A model generated the notes under the pieces. That model made no database searches. It was given only the letters and a program-made list of their open reading frames with translations, and was not told where the DNA came from. From assembly GCF_014529535.1 (NCBI RefSeq), contig NW_023503423.1:1908473-1972472 (forward strand): a stretch of 64,000 bases of DNA, written 5' to 3'. Below, piece by piece: positions 13,301 through 23,700 of this stretch (the first letter of the stretch is position 1; each line of letters opens with the position of its first letter). Source of the DNA: Bradysia coprophila. Lineage: Eukaryota > Arthropoda > Insecta > Diptera > Sciaridae. A program made the position numbers and the translations under genes.

Positions 13301-14487
13301 GAAGGATTTCTGAGTTTTTTTTCAAATTTTCTTCTGTACTTATTGAGTTATTGAAAAGGTAGTAGCTCAGTGCTTGAAATTCTGTCACTGCACATGGTCA
13401 CCACTCTCCCAGATCTAGAACTTATGAGTATTCCTAAGGTTCTGTGAGGTTTTCTTGGGTTCCCTTGGGTGCAGCTTTTGGGATTATTAAGTTGGTCTAA
13501 AATTTAACCACCATGGTACACCCACCATCTTCATATTTCTAGAACTAATTATCTCCATTCCATGATTTCCATTCGAGGTTCCTATTGTGATATTATATTC
13601 TATAGAGATCTTTCGACGTGTTTGTTCATCGCTCTTCTGCCATCGGAAAATGCATTACAATTTCTAGCTGTGCCATACATTAAAGAGGTAGATTTTGGTG
13701 TCCTGCTGAAGAGACTACGACAGTTTCTCTATTTGAAACAGTTGCTCGAACGGATTTCGTGTCGTCGTCGTCGCAGTTAAGGTTGGACAAGTATTATGTT
13801 CCCCATATCCATTGTAACAGATTAAATTATTTCATCCAAGTTAACTCAACCACCCTTGTAGTTATTTTAATAGCCTTGCATTGCTTGTCCCGAATGTTTT
13901 TGTATCGGTTGTACAATGAGATTTCGCCATTTTACCTTTGTGCCAGCATGTTTGAAAAATGCCCTTTCCTTCCACAGAAAAAGGGCGATGCTGGTGAAGC
14001 AGAAGAATTAAATATGGATAATATGTATGGCGTGTTTTTCGTACTCTCGGTCGGAAGCGCTTTCGCTACCGTGTATGGTATTCTCGAGTGGTTAATGGTA
14101 ATCTTTCTTCGTGCAAAGCGGCAGAACGTACGTAATTTCTCAATTTAATTTCATAGCATTTCAGGTCCTGCCATGTGTGCTTTATGCGCGCGTGTCGGTG
14201 TGTGTATGTGTGTGTGTGTGAGAGAGAGAGAGGAATGTCGCTAGCATTTGAAATTGTTTGGCACGGAAGTGTTACGGATTTTAAGCTCAATAAATATTTC
14301 TTTTCTTTCTTGCATGTTCTCTGAGCAGCTTTCATTTGGACATGAGCTGGTTGACGAATTAAAGTTCATCGTTAAATGTGGCGGAAATACAAAAACAGTT
14401 CGTCATCGCAAAAGTACTTCAATGAATTCCAGGCAGTCGAACGGTTCCCATAGATCATATAATTCAGCCGATAGAGATATGAAATAG
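4377..14487 (+). CDS. Kainate-type ionotropic glutamate receptor, gene 1 (911 aa, 15 exons)
   Basis: Glutamate-gated cation channel subunit of the plasma membrane. Coding exons: 4377-4449, 6392-6561, 6637-6859, 6977-7170, 7503-7761, 7837-7997, 8233-8448, 8584-8790, 8850-8934, 9003-9279, 9356-9572, 9628-9856, 9922-10037, 13978-14127, 14329-14487; all phases close to one 912-codon frame. Exon 1 gives a signal peptide ([18 protein letters not shown]). Exons 2-7 form the amino-terminal domain, exons 8-10 ligand lobe S1, exon 10 M1, exons 10-11 the pore loop ([12 protein letters not shown]) and M3 ([12 protein letters not shown]), exons 11-13 lobe S2, and exon 14 M4. Ligand-site residues are visible: LTITAERE with its arginine, GSTINFF, and the glutamate in MESSSIEY. 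Length fits kainate receptors. Intron 13 is 3.9 kb and holds an X element. I cannot name the Drosophila orthologue. Confidence 0.93.
4450..6391. other. Gene 1 intron 1 with a dispersed repeat
   Basis: No exon is seen between the signal-peptide exon and 6392. The part at about 5340-5830 (AGTCCGGGCTA / GATTCCC / CTAACTTTGAGACTGATTTC / CCCTATCAACG) matches 24770-25330 in intron 4 of gene 2. It is a dispersed repeat, not coding. Confidence 0.6.
8043..8150. repeat. Small inverted-repeat element in gene 1 intron 6
   Basis: GATTCTGCAATTCTCGTATT and TTCGTAACTTTACCGTTGCG face AACTGTCAAGTTACGAACG and ATGAGAATCGTCGCC. The same CTTGACAGTTG / CAACTGTCAAG family appears at about 38480-38720 in gene 3 intron 1. 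Confidence 0.6.
8470..8540. repeat. Hairpin repeat in gene 1 intron 7
   Basis: AGATCTGGGACCTGTGGTA pairs with TACCACAGGCCCCAGGTCT about 35 bases later. It lies wholly within the intron between exons 7 and 8, which is otherwise short in the other copies. It looks like a tiny MITE. Confidence 0.6.
10311..12360 (+). mobile_element. X element copy B in gene 1 intron 13, with enlarged palindrome
   Basis: It starts CATGTCCGGAGCGATAGCGG and shares the leader, the TCTA tract and the GGCATATGTG block with copies A and E. From about 11363 to 12360 it is one long inverted repeat ending ATCCCAACAAAAAT at both sides. Between the usual arms lies extra paired sequence: CTTATGCTTTCCATTGTATTC (about 11768) pairs with GAATACAATGGAAAGCATAAG (about 12062). 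The spliced receptor frame is unaffected. The open frames inside are arms of the palindrome, not genes. Confidence 0.75.
12807..12906. repeat. Short inverted-repeat element in gene 1 intron 13
   Basis: GCAAAATACTTTATTAGGCT at about 12810 pairs with AGCCTAATAAAGTACTTTGC ending near 12904, around a core that contains TATGACAC / GTGTCATA. It is a MITE-sized hairpin without coding potential. Confidence 0.65.
13265..13560. repeat. Degenerate tandem repeat of about 100 bp in intron 13
   Basis: Blocks of the type CCCAGTTCTAGAACTCATGG recur with variation (about 13275, 13410, 13530). The same block family forms an array at 25225-25600 in gene 2 intron 4. No coding potential. Confidence 0.4.
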
Positions 14488-14489
14488 TG

Positions 14490-14495
14490 AATAAA
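14490..14495 (+). terminator. Poly(A) signal of receptor gene 1
   Basis: AATAAA begins three bases after the TAG stop. It is the nearest canonical signal and suggests a very short 3' UTR, although later signals may also be used. Confidence 0.5.
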
Positions 14496-14775
14496 TCGAT
14501 TTTAATATCAGATGCCATCGGCAGTTTTATTTTTGGATCCGTTTTATGTTTTTTTTTTTTAATTTGTCCACGAAAAGTCCATGGTATACTGGTATACAGA
14601 CACAGACAGTCTAATGTGTACACAAAAACAGAAAAAGTTCATTTTGTCTGTACAAGTTGCTGCAAAAATGATCTTCAACTACTTCAAAAGGCTGATATAC
14701 AGTGTAAAGCGTAAAAACAGGGGAAAAAACCAGTTATTTAACTGAGCTTGATGGGTGATATGTATGAACTACTTG

Positions 14776-15883
14776 ATTGCACAATTTAATTTTTGCGTAA
14801 CGAAGCTGAAAAAGTCAACTCTAGCGATATCATTCATTTTAGAAATTGTACTCCAAAGACTGCGCGTCACTTTTCTCGAAGAGATTTTTGTTGGGATATC
14901 AGTCGTTTTAGAACTGCCAAAAATTTGACGAAAATCGAAAATTTGAGAGAAATCGAAAATCGAAAATTTGACGAAAACCGAAAATTTGACGAAAATCGAA
15001 AATTTGACGAAATTCGAAAATTTGACGAAGAAAGTAACTCTAGATGCAAACATTCAAGAAATAGCTCTAAAACCCTAATTGACCACCCCATTTCCAACTT
15101 TCGACATTTTTCACATATGCCCCTCTGTTTCTGTTCTACTCGTAAAACTCTGAGACTTTGCCGAAGAAAGTAACACTCTATCTTTCATAACCAAAAAAAT
15201 ATTAGTCCGTTCATCCTACGCTCGAGTAGCTCAAAATTTGGTCACTTTTTTGTTCGATTCGTGTGGCGAATATCTTTCATTTGATGGGTCTCACGCCTCA
15301 GTAGGTTTGAATACAGCTGAGCTACAGCCGAAAACGCGTTCCCAACCCTCGAACACCACACTCAGAAACCACTTCGAGGCCAATAAAACAAAATTCTGAT
15401 TTTTCCTGGGGTAATGGCGTATCACATTTTCATTTTTATGCCCACGCTGAAGCTCCTGAAAAATTTCATTTAGATTGGCTGACTAGTTTGCGAGATCGAC
15501 CGTCGATAGATAGACAGATAGATAGACATATAGATAGACAGATAGACAGATAGACAGATAGATCAAAATCAAAAATGTTTATACAGAGTAAGTTGAAAGA
15601 TTTTGATTGTTTGGAAAACGTTAATTTGGTGCATTTTCTATCAAAATGACCAACTTCAAAACGATGTATCTCCGGCAATTTTAAAGTTACATAGTCGAGT
15701 GATAGCTCGTTTTGCTCGTATTTGAAGCGCGAATAAGATAGAATAGGATTTGTGGTGAAACAGGCCAAAGGAAAGAAACTTAAATTCTCGCCTATATATA
15801 GTTGCCGCGTCTCAAAAAATGTTCTTCGTTCTTTTTTTGGAAGTTAGACTGCGCCAAGTCCTCCGCTATCGCTCCGGACATGA
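14776..15883 (-). mobile_element. X element copy C, left boundary of the satellite
   Basis: Minus-strand copy. Its 5' start (complement of CATGTCCGGAGCG) ends at about 15882, directly against the first satellite monomer. Reading on the minus strand it has the leader, a GATA/GACA microsatellite (15505-15562), the GAGGGGCATATGTG block, an 18-bp CGTCAAATTTTCGA minisatellite (14920-15035), and one arm of the palindrome from about 14898 to 14776. Confidence 0.75.
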
Positions 15884-18800
15884 TAATCGAACAATTTGTA
15901 ATAAGAAACATCGCGTCTAAAGGTTGGCAACCGACTCATAACCACAGCATAGTTTTATGATAAATTAGAATAATCGAACAATTTGTTAAAAGAAACATCG
16001 CGTCTAAAGGTTGGCAACCGACTCATAACCACAGCATAGTTTTATGATAAATTAGAATAATCGAACAATTTGTAATAAGAAACATCGCGTCTAAAGGTTG
16101 GCAACCGACTCATAACCACAGCATAGTTTTATGATAAATTAGAATAATCGAACAATTTGTAATAAGAAACATCGCGTCTAAAGGTTGGCAACCGACTCAT
16201 AACCACAGCATAGTTTTATGATAAATTAGAATAATCGAACAATTTGTAATAAGAAACATCGCGTCTAAAGGTTGGCAACCGACTCATAACCACGCATAGT
16301 TTTATGATAAATTAGAATAATCGAACAATTTGTAATAAGAAACATCGCGTCTAAAGGTTGGCAACCGACTCATAACCACAGCATAGTTTTATGATAAATT
16401 AGAATAATCGAACAATTTGTAATAAGAAACATCGCGTCTAAAGGTTGGCAACCGACTCATAACCACAGCATAGTTTTATGATAAATTAGAATAATCGAAA
16501 AATTTGTAATAAGAAACATCGCGTCTAAAGGTTGGCAACCGACTCATAACCACAGCATAGTTTTATGATAAATTAGAATAATCGAACAATTTGTAATAAG
16601 AAACATCGCGTCTAAAGGTTGGCAACCGACTCATAACCACAGCATAGTTTTATGATAAATTAGAATAATCGAACAATTTGTTAAAAGAAACATCGCGTCT
16701 AAAGGTTGGCAACCGACTCATAACCACAGCATAGTTTTATGATAAATTAGAATAATCGAACAATTTGTAATAAGAAACATCGCGTCTAAAGGTTGGCAAC
16801 CGACTCATAACCACAGCATAGTTTTATGATAAATTAGAATAATCGAACAATTTGTAATAAGAAACATCGCGTCTAAAGGTTGGCAACCGACTCATAACCA
16901 CAGCATAGTTTTATGATAAATTAGAATAATCGAACAATTTGTAATAAGAAACATCGCGTCTAAAGGTTGGCAACCGACTCATAACCACGCATAGTTTTAT
17001 GATAAATTAGAATAATCGAACAATTTGTAATAAGAAACATCGCGTCTAAAGGTTGGCAACCGACTCATAACCACAGCATAGTTTTATGATAAATTAGAAT
17101 AATCGAACAATTTGTAATAAGAAACATCGCGTCTAAAGGTTGGCAACCGACTCATAACCACAGCATAGTTTTATGATAAATTAGAATAATCGAAAAATTT
17201 GTAATAAGAAACATCGCGTCTAAAGGTTGGCAACCGACTCATAACCACAGCATAGTTTTATGATAAATTAGAATAATCGAACAATTTGTAATAAGAAACA
17301 TCGCGTCTAAAGGTTGGCAACCGACTCATAACCACAGCATAGTTTTATGATAAATTAGAATAATCGAACAATTTGTAATAAGAAACATCGCGTCTAAAGG
17401 TTGGCAACCGACTCATAACCACAGCATAGTTTTATGATAAATTAGAATAATCGAGCAATTTGTAATAAGAAACATCGCGTCTAAAGGTTGGCAACCGACT
17501 CATAACCACGCATAGTTTTATGATAAATTAGAATAATCGAACAATTTGTAATAAGAAACATCGCGTCTAAAGGTTGGCAACCGACTCATAACCACAGCAT
17601 AGTTTTATGATAAATTAGAATAATCGAACAATTTGTAATAAGAAACATCGCGTCTAAAGGTTGGCAACCGACTCATAACCACAGCATAGTTTTATGATAA
17701 ATTAGAATAATCGAACAATTTGTAATAAGAAACATCGCGTCTAAAGGTTGGCAACCGACTCATAACCACAGCATAGTTTTATGATAAATTAGAATAATCG
17801 AACAATTTGTAATAAGAAACATCGCGTCTAAAGGTTGGCAACCGACTCATAACCGCAGCATAGTTTTATGATAAATTAGAATAATCGAACAATTTGTAAT
17901 AAGAAACATCGCGTCTAAAGGTTGGCAACCGACTCATAACCACAGCATAGTTTTATGATAAATTAGAATAATCGAACAATTTGTAATAAGAAACATCGCG
18001 TCTAAAGGTTGGCAACCGACTCATAACCACAGCATAGTTTTAAGATAAATTAGAATAATCGAACAATTTGTAATAAGAAACATCGTGTCTAAAGGTTGGC
18101 AACCGACTGATAACCACAGCATAGTTTTATGATAAATTAGAATAATCGAACGATTTGTAATAAGAAACATCGGGTCTAAAGGTTGGCAACCGACTGATAA
18201 CCACAGCATAGTTTTATGATAAATTAGAATAATCGAACAATTTGTAATAAGAAACATCGCGTCTAAAGGTTGGCAACCGACTCATAACCACAGCATAGTT
18301 TTAAGATAAATTAGAATAATCGAACAATTTGTAATAAGAAACATCGCGTCTAAAGGTTGGCAACCGACTCATAACCACAGCATAGTTTTATGATAAATTA
18401 GAATAATCGAACAATTTGTAATAAGAAACATCGCGTCTAAAGGTTGGCAACCGACTCATAACCACAGCATAGTTTTATGATAAATTAGAATAATCGAACA
18501 ATTTGTAATAAGAAACATCGCGTCTAAAGGTTGGCAACCGACTCATAACCACAGCATAGTTTTAAGATAAATTAGAATAATCGAACAATTTGTAATAAGA
18601 AACATCGTGTCTAAAGGTTGGCAACCGACTGATAACCACAGCATAGTTTTATGATAAATTAGAATAATCGAACGATTTGTAATAAGAAACATCGGGTCTA
18701 AAGGTTGGCAACCGACTGATAACCGCAGCATAGTTTTATGATAAATTAGAATAATCGAACAATTTGTAATAAGAAACATCGCGTCTAAAGGTTGGCAACC

Positions 18801-19972
18801 GACTCATAACCACAGCATAGTTTTATGATAAATTAGAATAATCGAACAATTTGTAATAAGAAACATCGCGTCTAAAGGTTGGCAACCGACTCATAACCAC
18901 AGCATAGTTTTAAGATAAATTAGAATAATCGAACAATTTGTAATAAGAAACATCGTGTCTAAAGGTTGGCAACCGACTGATAACCACAGCATAGTTTTAT
19001 GATAAATTAGAATAATCGAACGATTTGTAATAAGAAACATCGCGTCTAAAGGTTGGCAACCGACTCATAACCACAGCATAGTTTTATGATAAATTAGAAT
19101 AATCGAACAATTTGTAATAAGAAACATCGCGTCTAAAGGTTGGCAACCGACTCATAACCACAGCATAGTTTTATGATAAATTAGAATAATCGAACAATTT
19201 GTAATAAGAAACATCGCGTCTAAAGGTTGGCAACCGACTCATAACCGCAGCATAGTTTTATGATAAATTAGAATAATCGAACAATTTGTAATAAGAAACA
19301 TCGCGTCTAAAGGTTGGCAACCGACTCATAACCACAGCATAGTTTTATGATAAATTAGAATAATCGAACAATTTGTAAAAAGAAACATCGCGTCTAAAGG
19401 TTGGCAACCGACTCATAACCACAGCATAGTTTTATGATAAATTAGAATAATCGAACAATTTGTAATAAGAAACATCGCGTCTAAAGGTTGGCAACGGACT
19501 CATAACCACAGAATAGTTTTATGATAAATTAGAATAATCGAACAATTTGTAATAAGAAACATCGCGTCTAAAGGTTGGCAACCGACTCATAACCACGCAT
19601 AGTTTTATGATAAATTAGAATGATCGAACAATTTGTAAAAAGAAACATCGCGTCTAAAGGTTGGCAACCGACTCATAACCACAGCATAGTTTTATGATAA
19701 ATTAGAATAATCGAACAATTTGTAATAAGAAACATCGCGTCTAAAGGTTGGCAACCGACTCATAACCACAGCATAGTTTTATGATAAATTAGAATAATCG
19801 AACAATTTGTAATAAGAAACATCGCGTCTAAAGGTTGGCAACCGACTCATAGCCACAGCATAGTTTTATGATAAATTAGAATAATCGAACAATTTGTAAT
19901 AAGAAACATCGCGTCTAAAGGTTGGCAACCGACTCATAACCACAGCATAGTTTTATGATAAATTAGAATAAT
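15884..19972. repeat. 87-bp tandem satellite array, about 47 monomers
   Basis: Monomer start TAATCGAACAATTTGTAATA repeats every 87 bases (15884, 15971, 16058 and on). Monomers are nearly identical. Diagnostic variants recur at fixed steps: CACGCAT (2-bp deletion) at 16291 and 16986, TTAAAAG at about 15985 and 16681, and CGAAAAATT at about 16497 and 17193, so the step is 8 monomers. In the right half, variants at 18021-18257 recur at 18543-18779, a step of 522 bp or 6 monomers. Because 87 divides by 3, the minus strand keeps an open frame (MFLITNCSIILIYHKTML); this is a by-product of the period, not a gene. Confidence 0.97.
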
Positions 19973-19975
19973 TTC

Positions 19976-20046
19976 CTTGTTCTTCTTTTTCATCTTCTTC
20001 TTTAGCCTGTTTGTATCCACTGCTGGATGTAGGCCTCCCCTAAAAA
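19976..20046. mobile_element. Fragment resembling an RTE-type retroelement end
   Basis: The sequence TATCCACTGCTGGATGTAGG followed by CCTCCCC, after a CTTCTTC-rich lead, resembles a motif (CCACTGCTGGACNTAGGCCTC) that I recall from insect RTE-type non-LTR elements. It fills the gap between the end of the satellite and X copy D. Assignment is from memory of the motif only. Confidence 0.4.
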
Positions 20047-20313
20047 AGACAATTTGGTGCATTTTGTATGAAAAGTGACCAATTTCAAAACGATGTATCT
20101 CCGGCAATTTTAAACCTACATAGTCGAGTGGCAGCTCTTTTTGCTCGTATTTGAAGCGAGAATATGATAGATTAGGTTTTGTAGTGATAAAGTCCAAAGA
20201 GCAGAAACTGAAATGTTCGCCTATATATAGTTGCCGCGTCTCAAAAAAAATTCTTCGTTCTTTTTTTGGGGATTAGACTGCGTCAAATCCTCCGCTATCG
20301 CTCCGGACATGAT
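20047..20313 (-). mobile_element. X element copy D, truncated, right boundary of the satellite
   Basis: Only the first 265 or so bases of X are present, on the minus strand, with the start (complement of CATGTCCGGAGCG) at about 20312. The break is at AAAAGACAATTTGG. The same orientation as copy C on the other side of the satellite is notable. Confidence 0.75.
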
Positions 20314-20753
20314 TTCGACTCTTTTTGAACACCGTTGAAGTCTACAAGATAAAATTCCACCAAAAGTTGATAGATAGAATTCGTGCGTAGATTAATTCAT
20401 TCTGTCCGTGTACAGGATTTTGTTGACATTATCTCGTTCTAAGTTTCGAAGTATTGATTATTGATTAAAATATGATTTATTGCTCATCATGATATTTTCC
20501 TTGAAATCCAGTATGAAGATTTTGGCGCAAAAATAGTAAATATTAAAAATAGAAAGAAAAGAGAAGAGACAAACAAACCATGACAAGCAAATCAACTTTT
20601 CCTACATTACCCACAAACTTCCCAAATTAGCGAAAGAGAGCGATCGCTTAACGATCATCGTTCAGTTGAAAATTTGAACATTTTTTCTCTCGACTTCAGT
20701 TTTCTCGTAACTCTACGACGTCTTCGACGGCGTGAATAAGTAGTGCCGTGAAA

Positions 20754-23700
20754 ATGATTTCGAATTTTCACTCAAAAATAATTATCTACTTAATTGTCTC
20801 ATTATTTTCTGCGTCATCCGGCTTTAAGACTAAACTGACGATCGGTAAAGAATCAAAATTGAGATTGCGTTTTAATGCTGTAAAGTGACTAAATTTTTAT
20901 TCACTGAATTTCACTGAGAATGTGTCCGAGTGACAGAATTTTTTTTTGTCAATTTTTGGTTTGTGTTCCATACGCACCACACCATTCACACGCAGTATGT
21001 GCAGTGCATGAATGTTAACGCTTTTTTCGTATTAGTTTATTTTTGTATACAAAATGAAAAACGCACGACGATTGGTGTTAATATGTTTGGTCCATCTAAA
21101 ATGAAAAAATGTTTTATTTGTCCCTGGCATTGTGAAACGAATATTTTATCGACTCAATTTAATAATAGTTTGATTAGACGAAGTGGTGAATCACGATCAC
21201 GAGTTTCACATTCTAGTCGACACATGTGTCAGGGTTTTCCCCAAAAATTACTCATTTGGGAGCTATGAGCGTTTTAATTGTGAGCTATGTGATCCATATC
21301 TCGGAAAATACAGCAGATATAAAGTTCTATTCAAAGACAAAGTTACAGAATTTTGGATTTAAGTCGACAAGTGTTTCAGTGTTTTTCATAAAAGTCGCTG
21401 TTTTAATTGCGTTATACTAAATTCTCAAAGAGTCTTCTTTCAAAAGAACTGATATCGCCCAAAAACAACTTACAGTGGAGGTGTGACGCAAGTCCCTTTA
21501 TCCACTTACAAAAGAACTGATATCGGTGGGGGTGACGCTTACAGCTTCGACTCGCAAAAAGAAAAGCAAAAATTTTACCGAAAAAATTCTAGAAAAAATT
21601 TTAAAAAAAAATTGCGTCACAAGTGGCAGATGTTGAGGAAAGTCCTGTTAAGAAAATTGTTAAAATAGGGAAAAATACGTCCTCAAACAAAAGAAAAACG
21701 GAAAAAAGGCGAACCCATGATTAATTTCATTGTCATTAACTATGCAACTACGGCGCAACACGGGTTGAATATACCCGACAAAACTAGTTTAAAATATATT
21801 CTGTTTCTTTGATCCACCAACATTATACACAAAAGATGTACTAGTCTCAAAGTACTAGATTTATAAAAGGTTCTGCAGTGCACAGTGTGTACAATGTTCG
21901 CTCGATTTTAATGCAAATGTCAAATCAGACACTTCAAAGTCTAAAAGAAAAAGATTTAAAGACGCACATATAAATTGAACTTGTGGAATTGGTTAAGAGG
22001 TTCCGAGCGTACGCTGAAATTGTAGCCTACATTTGTGCGTTTCGAAATTTTTGATCGCTGATATCTTTTTACGAGAGCCCTTTTTGAAAAATGTACGACC
22101 CCATTTTCGAGTAAAAATATGTCAGCTTTGAATAAAAAATAAAATTGTCTGTGAAAGTTTCATGTGCTTTGAGAAAACTGTACCGATGCCCCAAATTTGC
22201 ATCAAAGGTACACTTTTCTCAAAGCACATAGAACTTTAACAGACAATTTTATTTTTTATTCAAAGCTGACATATTTTTACTCGAAAATGTGGTCGTACAT
22301 TTTTCAAAAAGGGCTCTCGTAAAAAGATATCAGCGATCAAAAATTTCGAAACGCAGAAATGTAGGCTACAATTTCAGCGTACGCTCGTAAGCTCTTAAAA
22401 AGTAGAAGCGTTTCTAACGACATTTTTTTTCGAGTGTAGGTGATTGTCGCAACAAACAAATTTGAAGGATTTTTCATAAAAGTTCTGAACTACGAGCTAT
22501 GGCAGGTGGAAAATTCGTTGAAAAGAAAAGACCAAAGTGGTTTTGGATTCTAGTCCAGTGTTTCAGGGTGTTTGCCAAATATCGGTCATTTTGGGAGTTT
22601 TGAGCGTTTTAAGTGTGTACCGCGTATTTCGGCTAAGTTTAACATTTCGATACAATCGTACAGATGAAAATTCGATTGAAAAGATGGCTTACAGAATAAA
22701 TGATATCGCCCAAAACCACTCACAGTGAAAGTGTGACGCAAGTCCCTATATCCACTTACAAAACAACAGGTAATCGGTGGCACAAATGGTAGAAGATTTC
22801 GGCTTCATAGCTATGCCACTATGCTACAGTTATTGATAAACAATCTTTCAATGAGTTTACACTTTCCTCATTATCTGCCATTTGTGACGTATAATCATGA
22901 GTGTCAACCCTAACCGATATTTGTGCTTCTGTAAGTGCATAAAGGGACTTGCGTCACACTTCCCGTGTAGGTGGTTTTGTGGCGATTGAGTGCGCTTTGA
23001 CGGGTTAAACACTAGAGAAACTCCCAATAGATCATTGTCATGTGCATTTGATATGTCAAATTAGTTGTCATTTTCACAAAACTAACCTCAACCTTTGAAA
23101 AATGTTATCTTTTAGAGGTTAGCTGGTTGCTAGGAATCTCGCGCCGCGTCATTCACAATAATTCACATTTTGACACATTTTGTATAAGGAAGATGTCACT
23201 TTGTGAATTATTGTGAATGACGCGGCGCGAGATTCCTTAACACCGGTTAGCTTTGTGAAAATGACAGTTATATGCTTAACATCAAATGCACTTGATCTAC
23301 ATCAGCTGTGTAATTTGTGGTTGTTCGTTTTTGTAGTTTGGCCTACTAACTCTGAGTACAACGAGGACTATAGTCCCCCTTAAACACACACAAAATGTAC
23401 TTTTCCTCCTTTTTCCGAACTTTGACGCATTTGAATTCATAGAATCTTAATCTGAAACGCGCTAGAAAAATCGAGTGAAAATTGAACGAAAAATTTGATT
23501 TTTTAAATGTTGTTACGCTTTGGTTGGACAGTTTAGCTAAAATATCTTTCTGTAGAAACTTCCTACTGATGGGCCTGCATTAGACCGAAGGCTTGCACTA
23601 TTTTTTATTGTATGCGAATTTGTAACATTTTTCATATTATCAGGAGGTCTGTTCGACACGGAGTACGATAAATTGGAGCAAAATTTTCGATGTGCGATTC

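Noticed and set aside
18021-18779. Repeated 78-aa open frames on the minus strand (MFLITNCSIILIYHKTM)
   Set aside because: They are the 87-bp satellite read through, since 87 is a multiple of three.
15884-19972. CRISPR-like array
   Set aside because: The monomers are contiguous with no unique spacers, and the genome is eukaryotic; it is a satellite.
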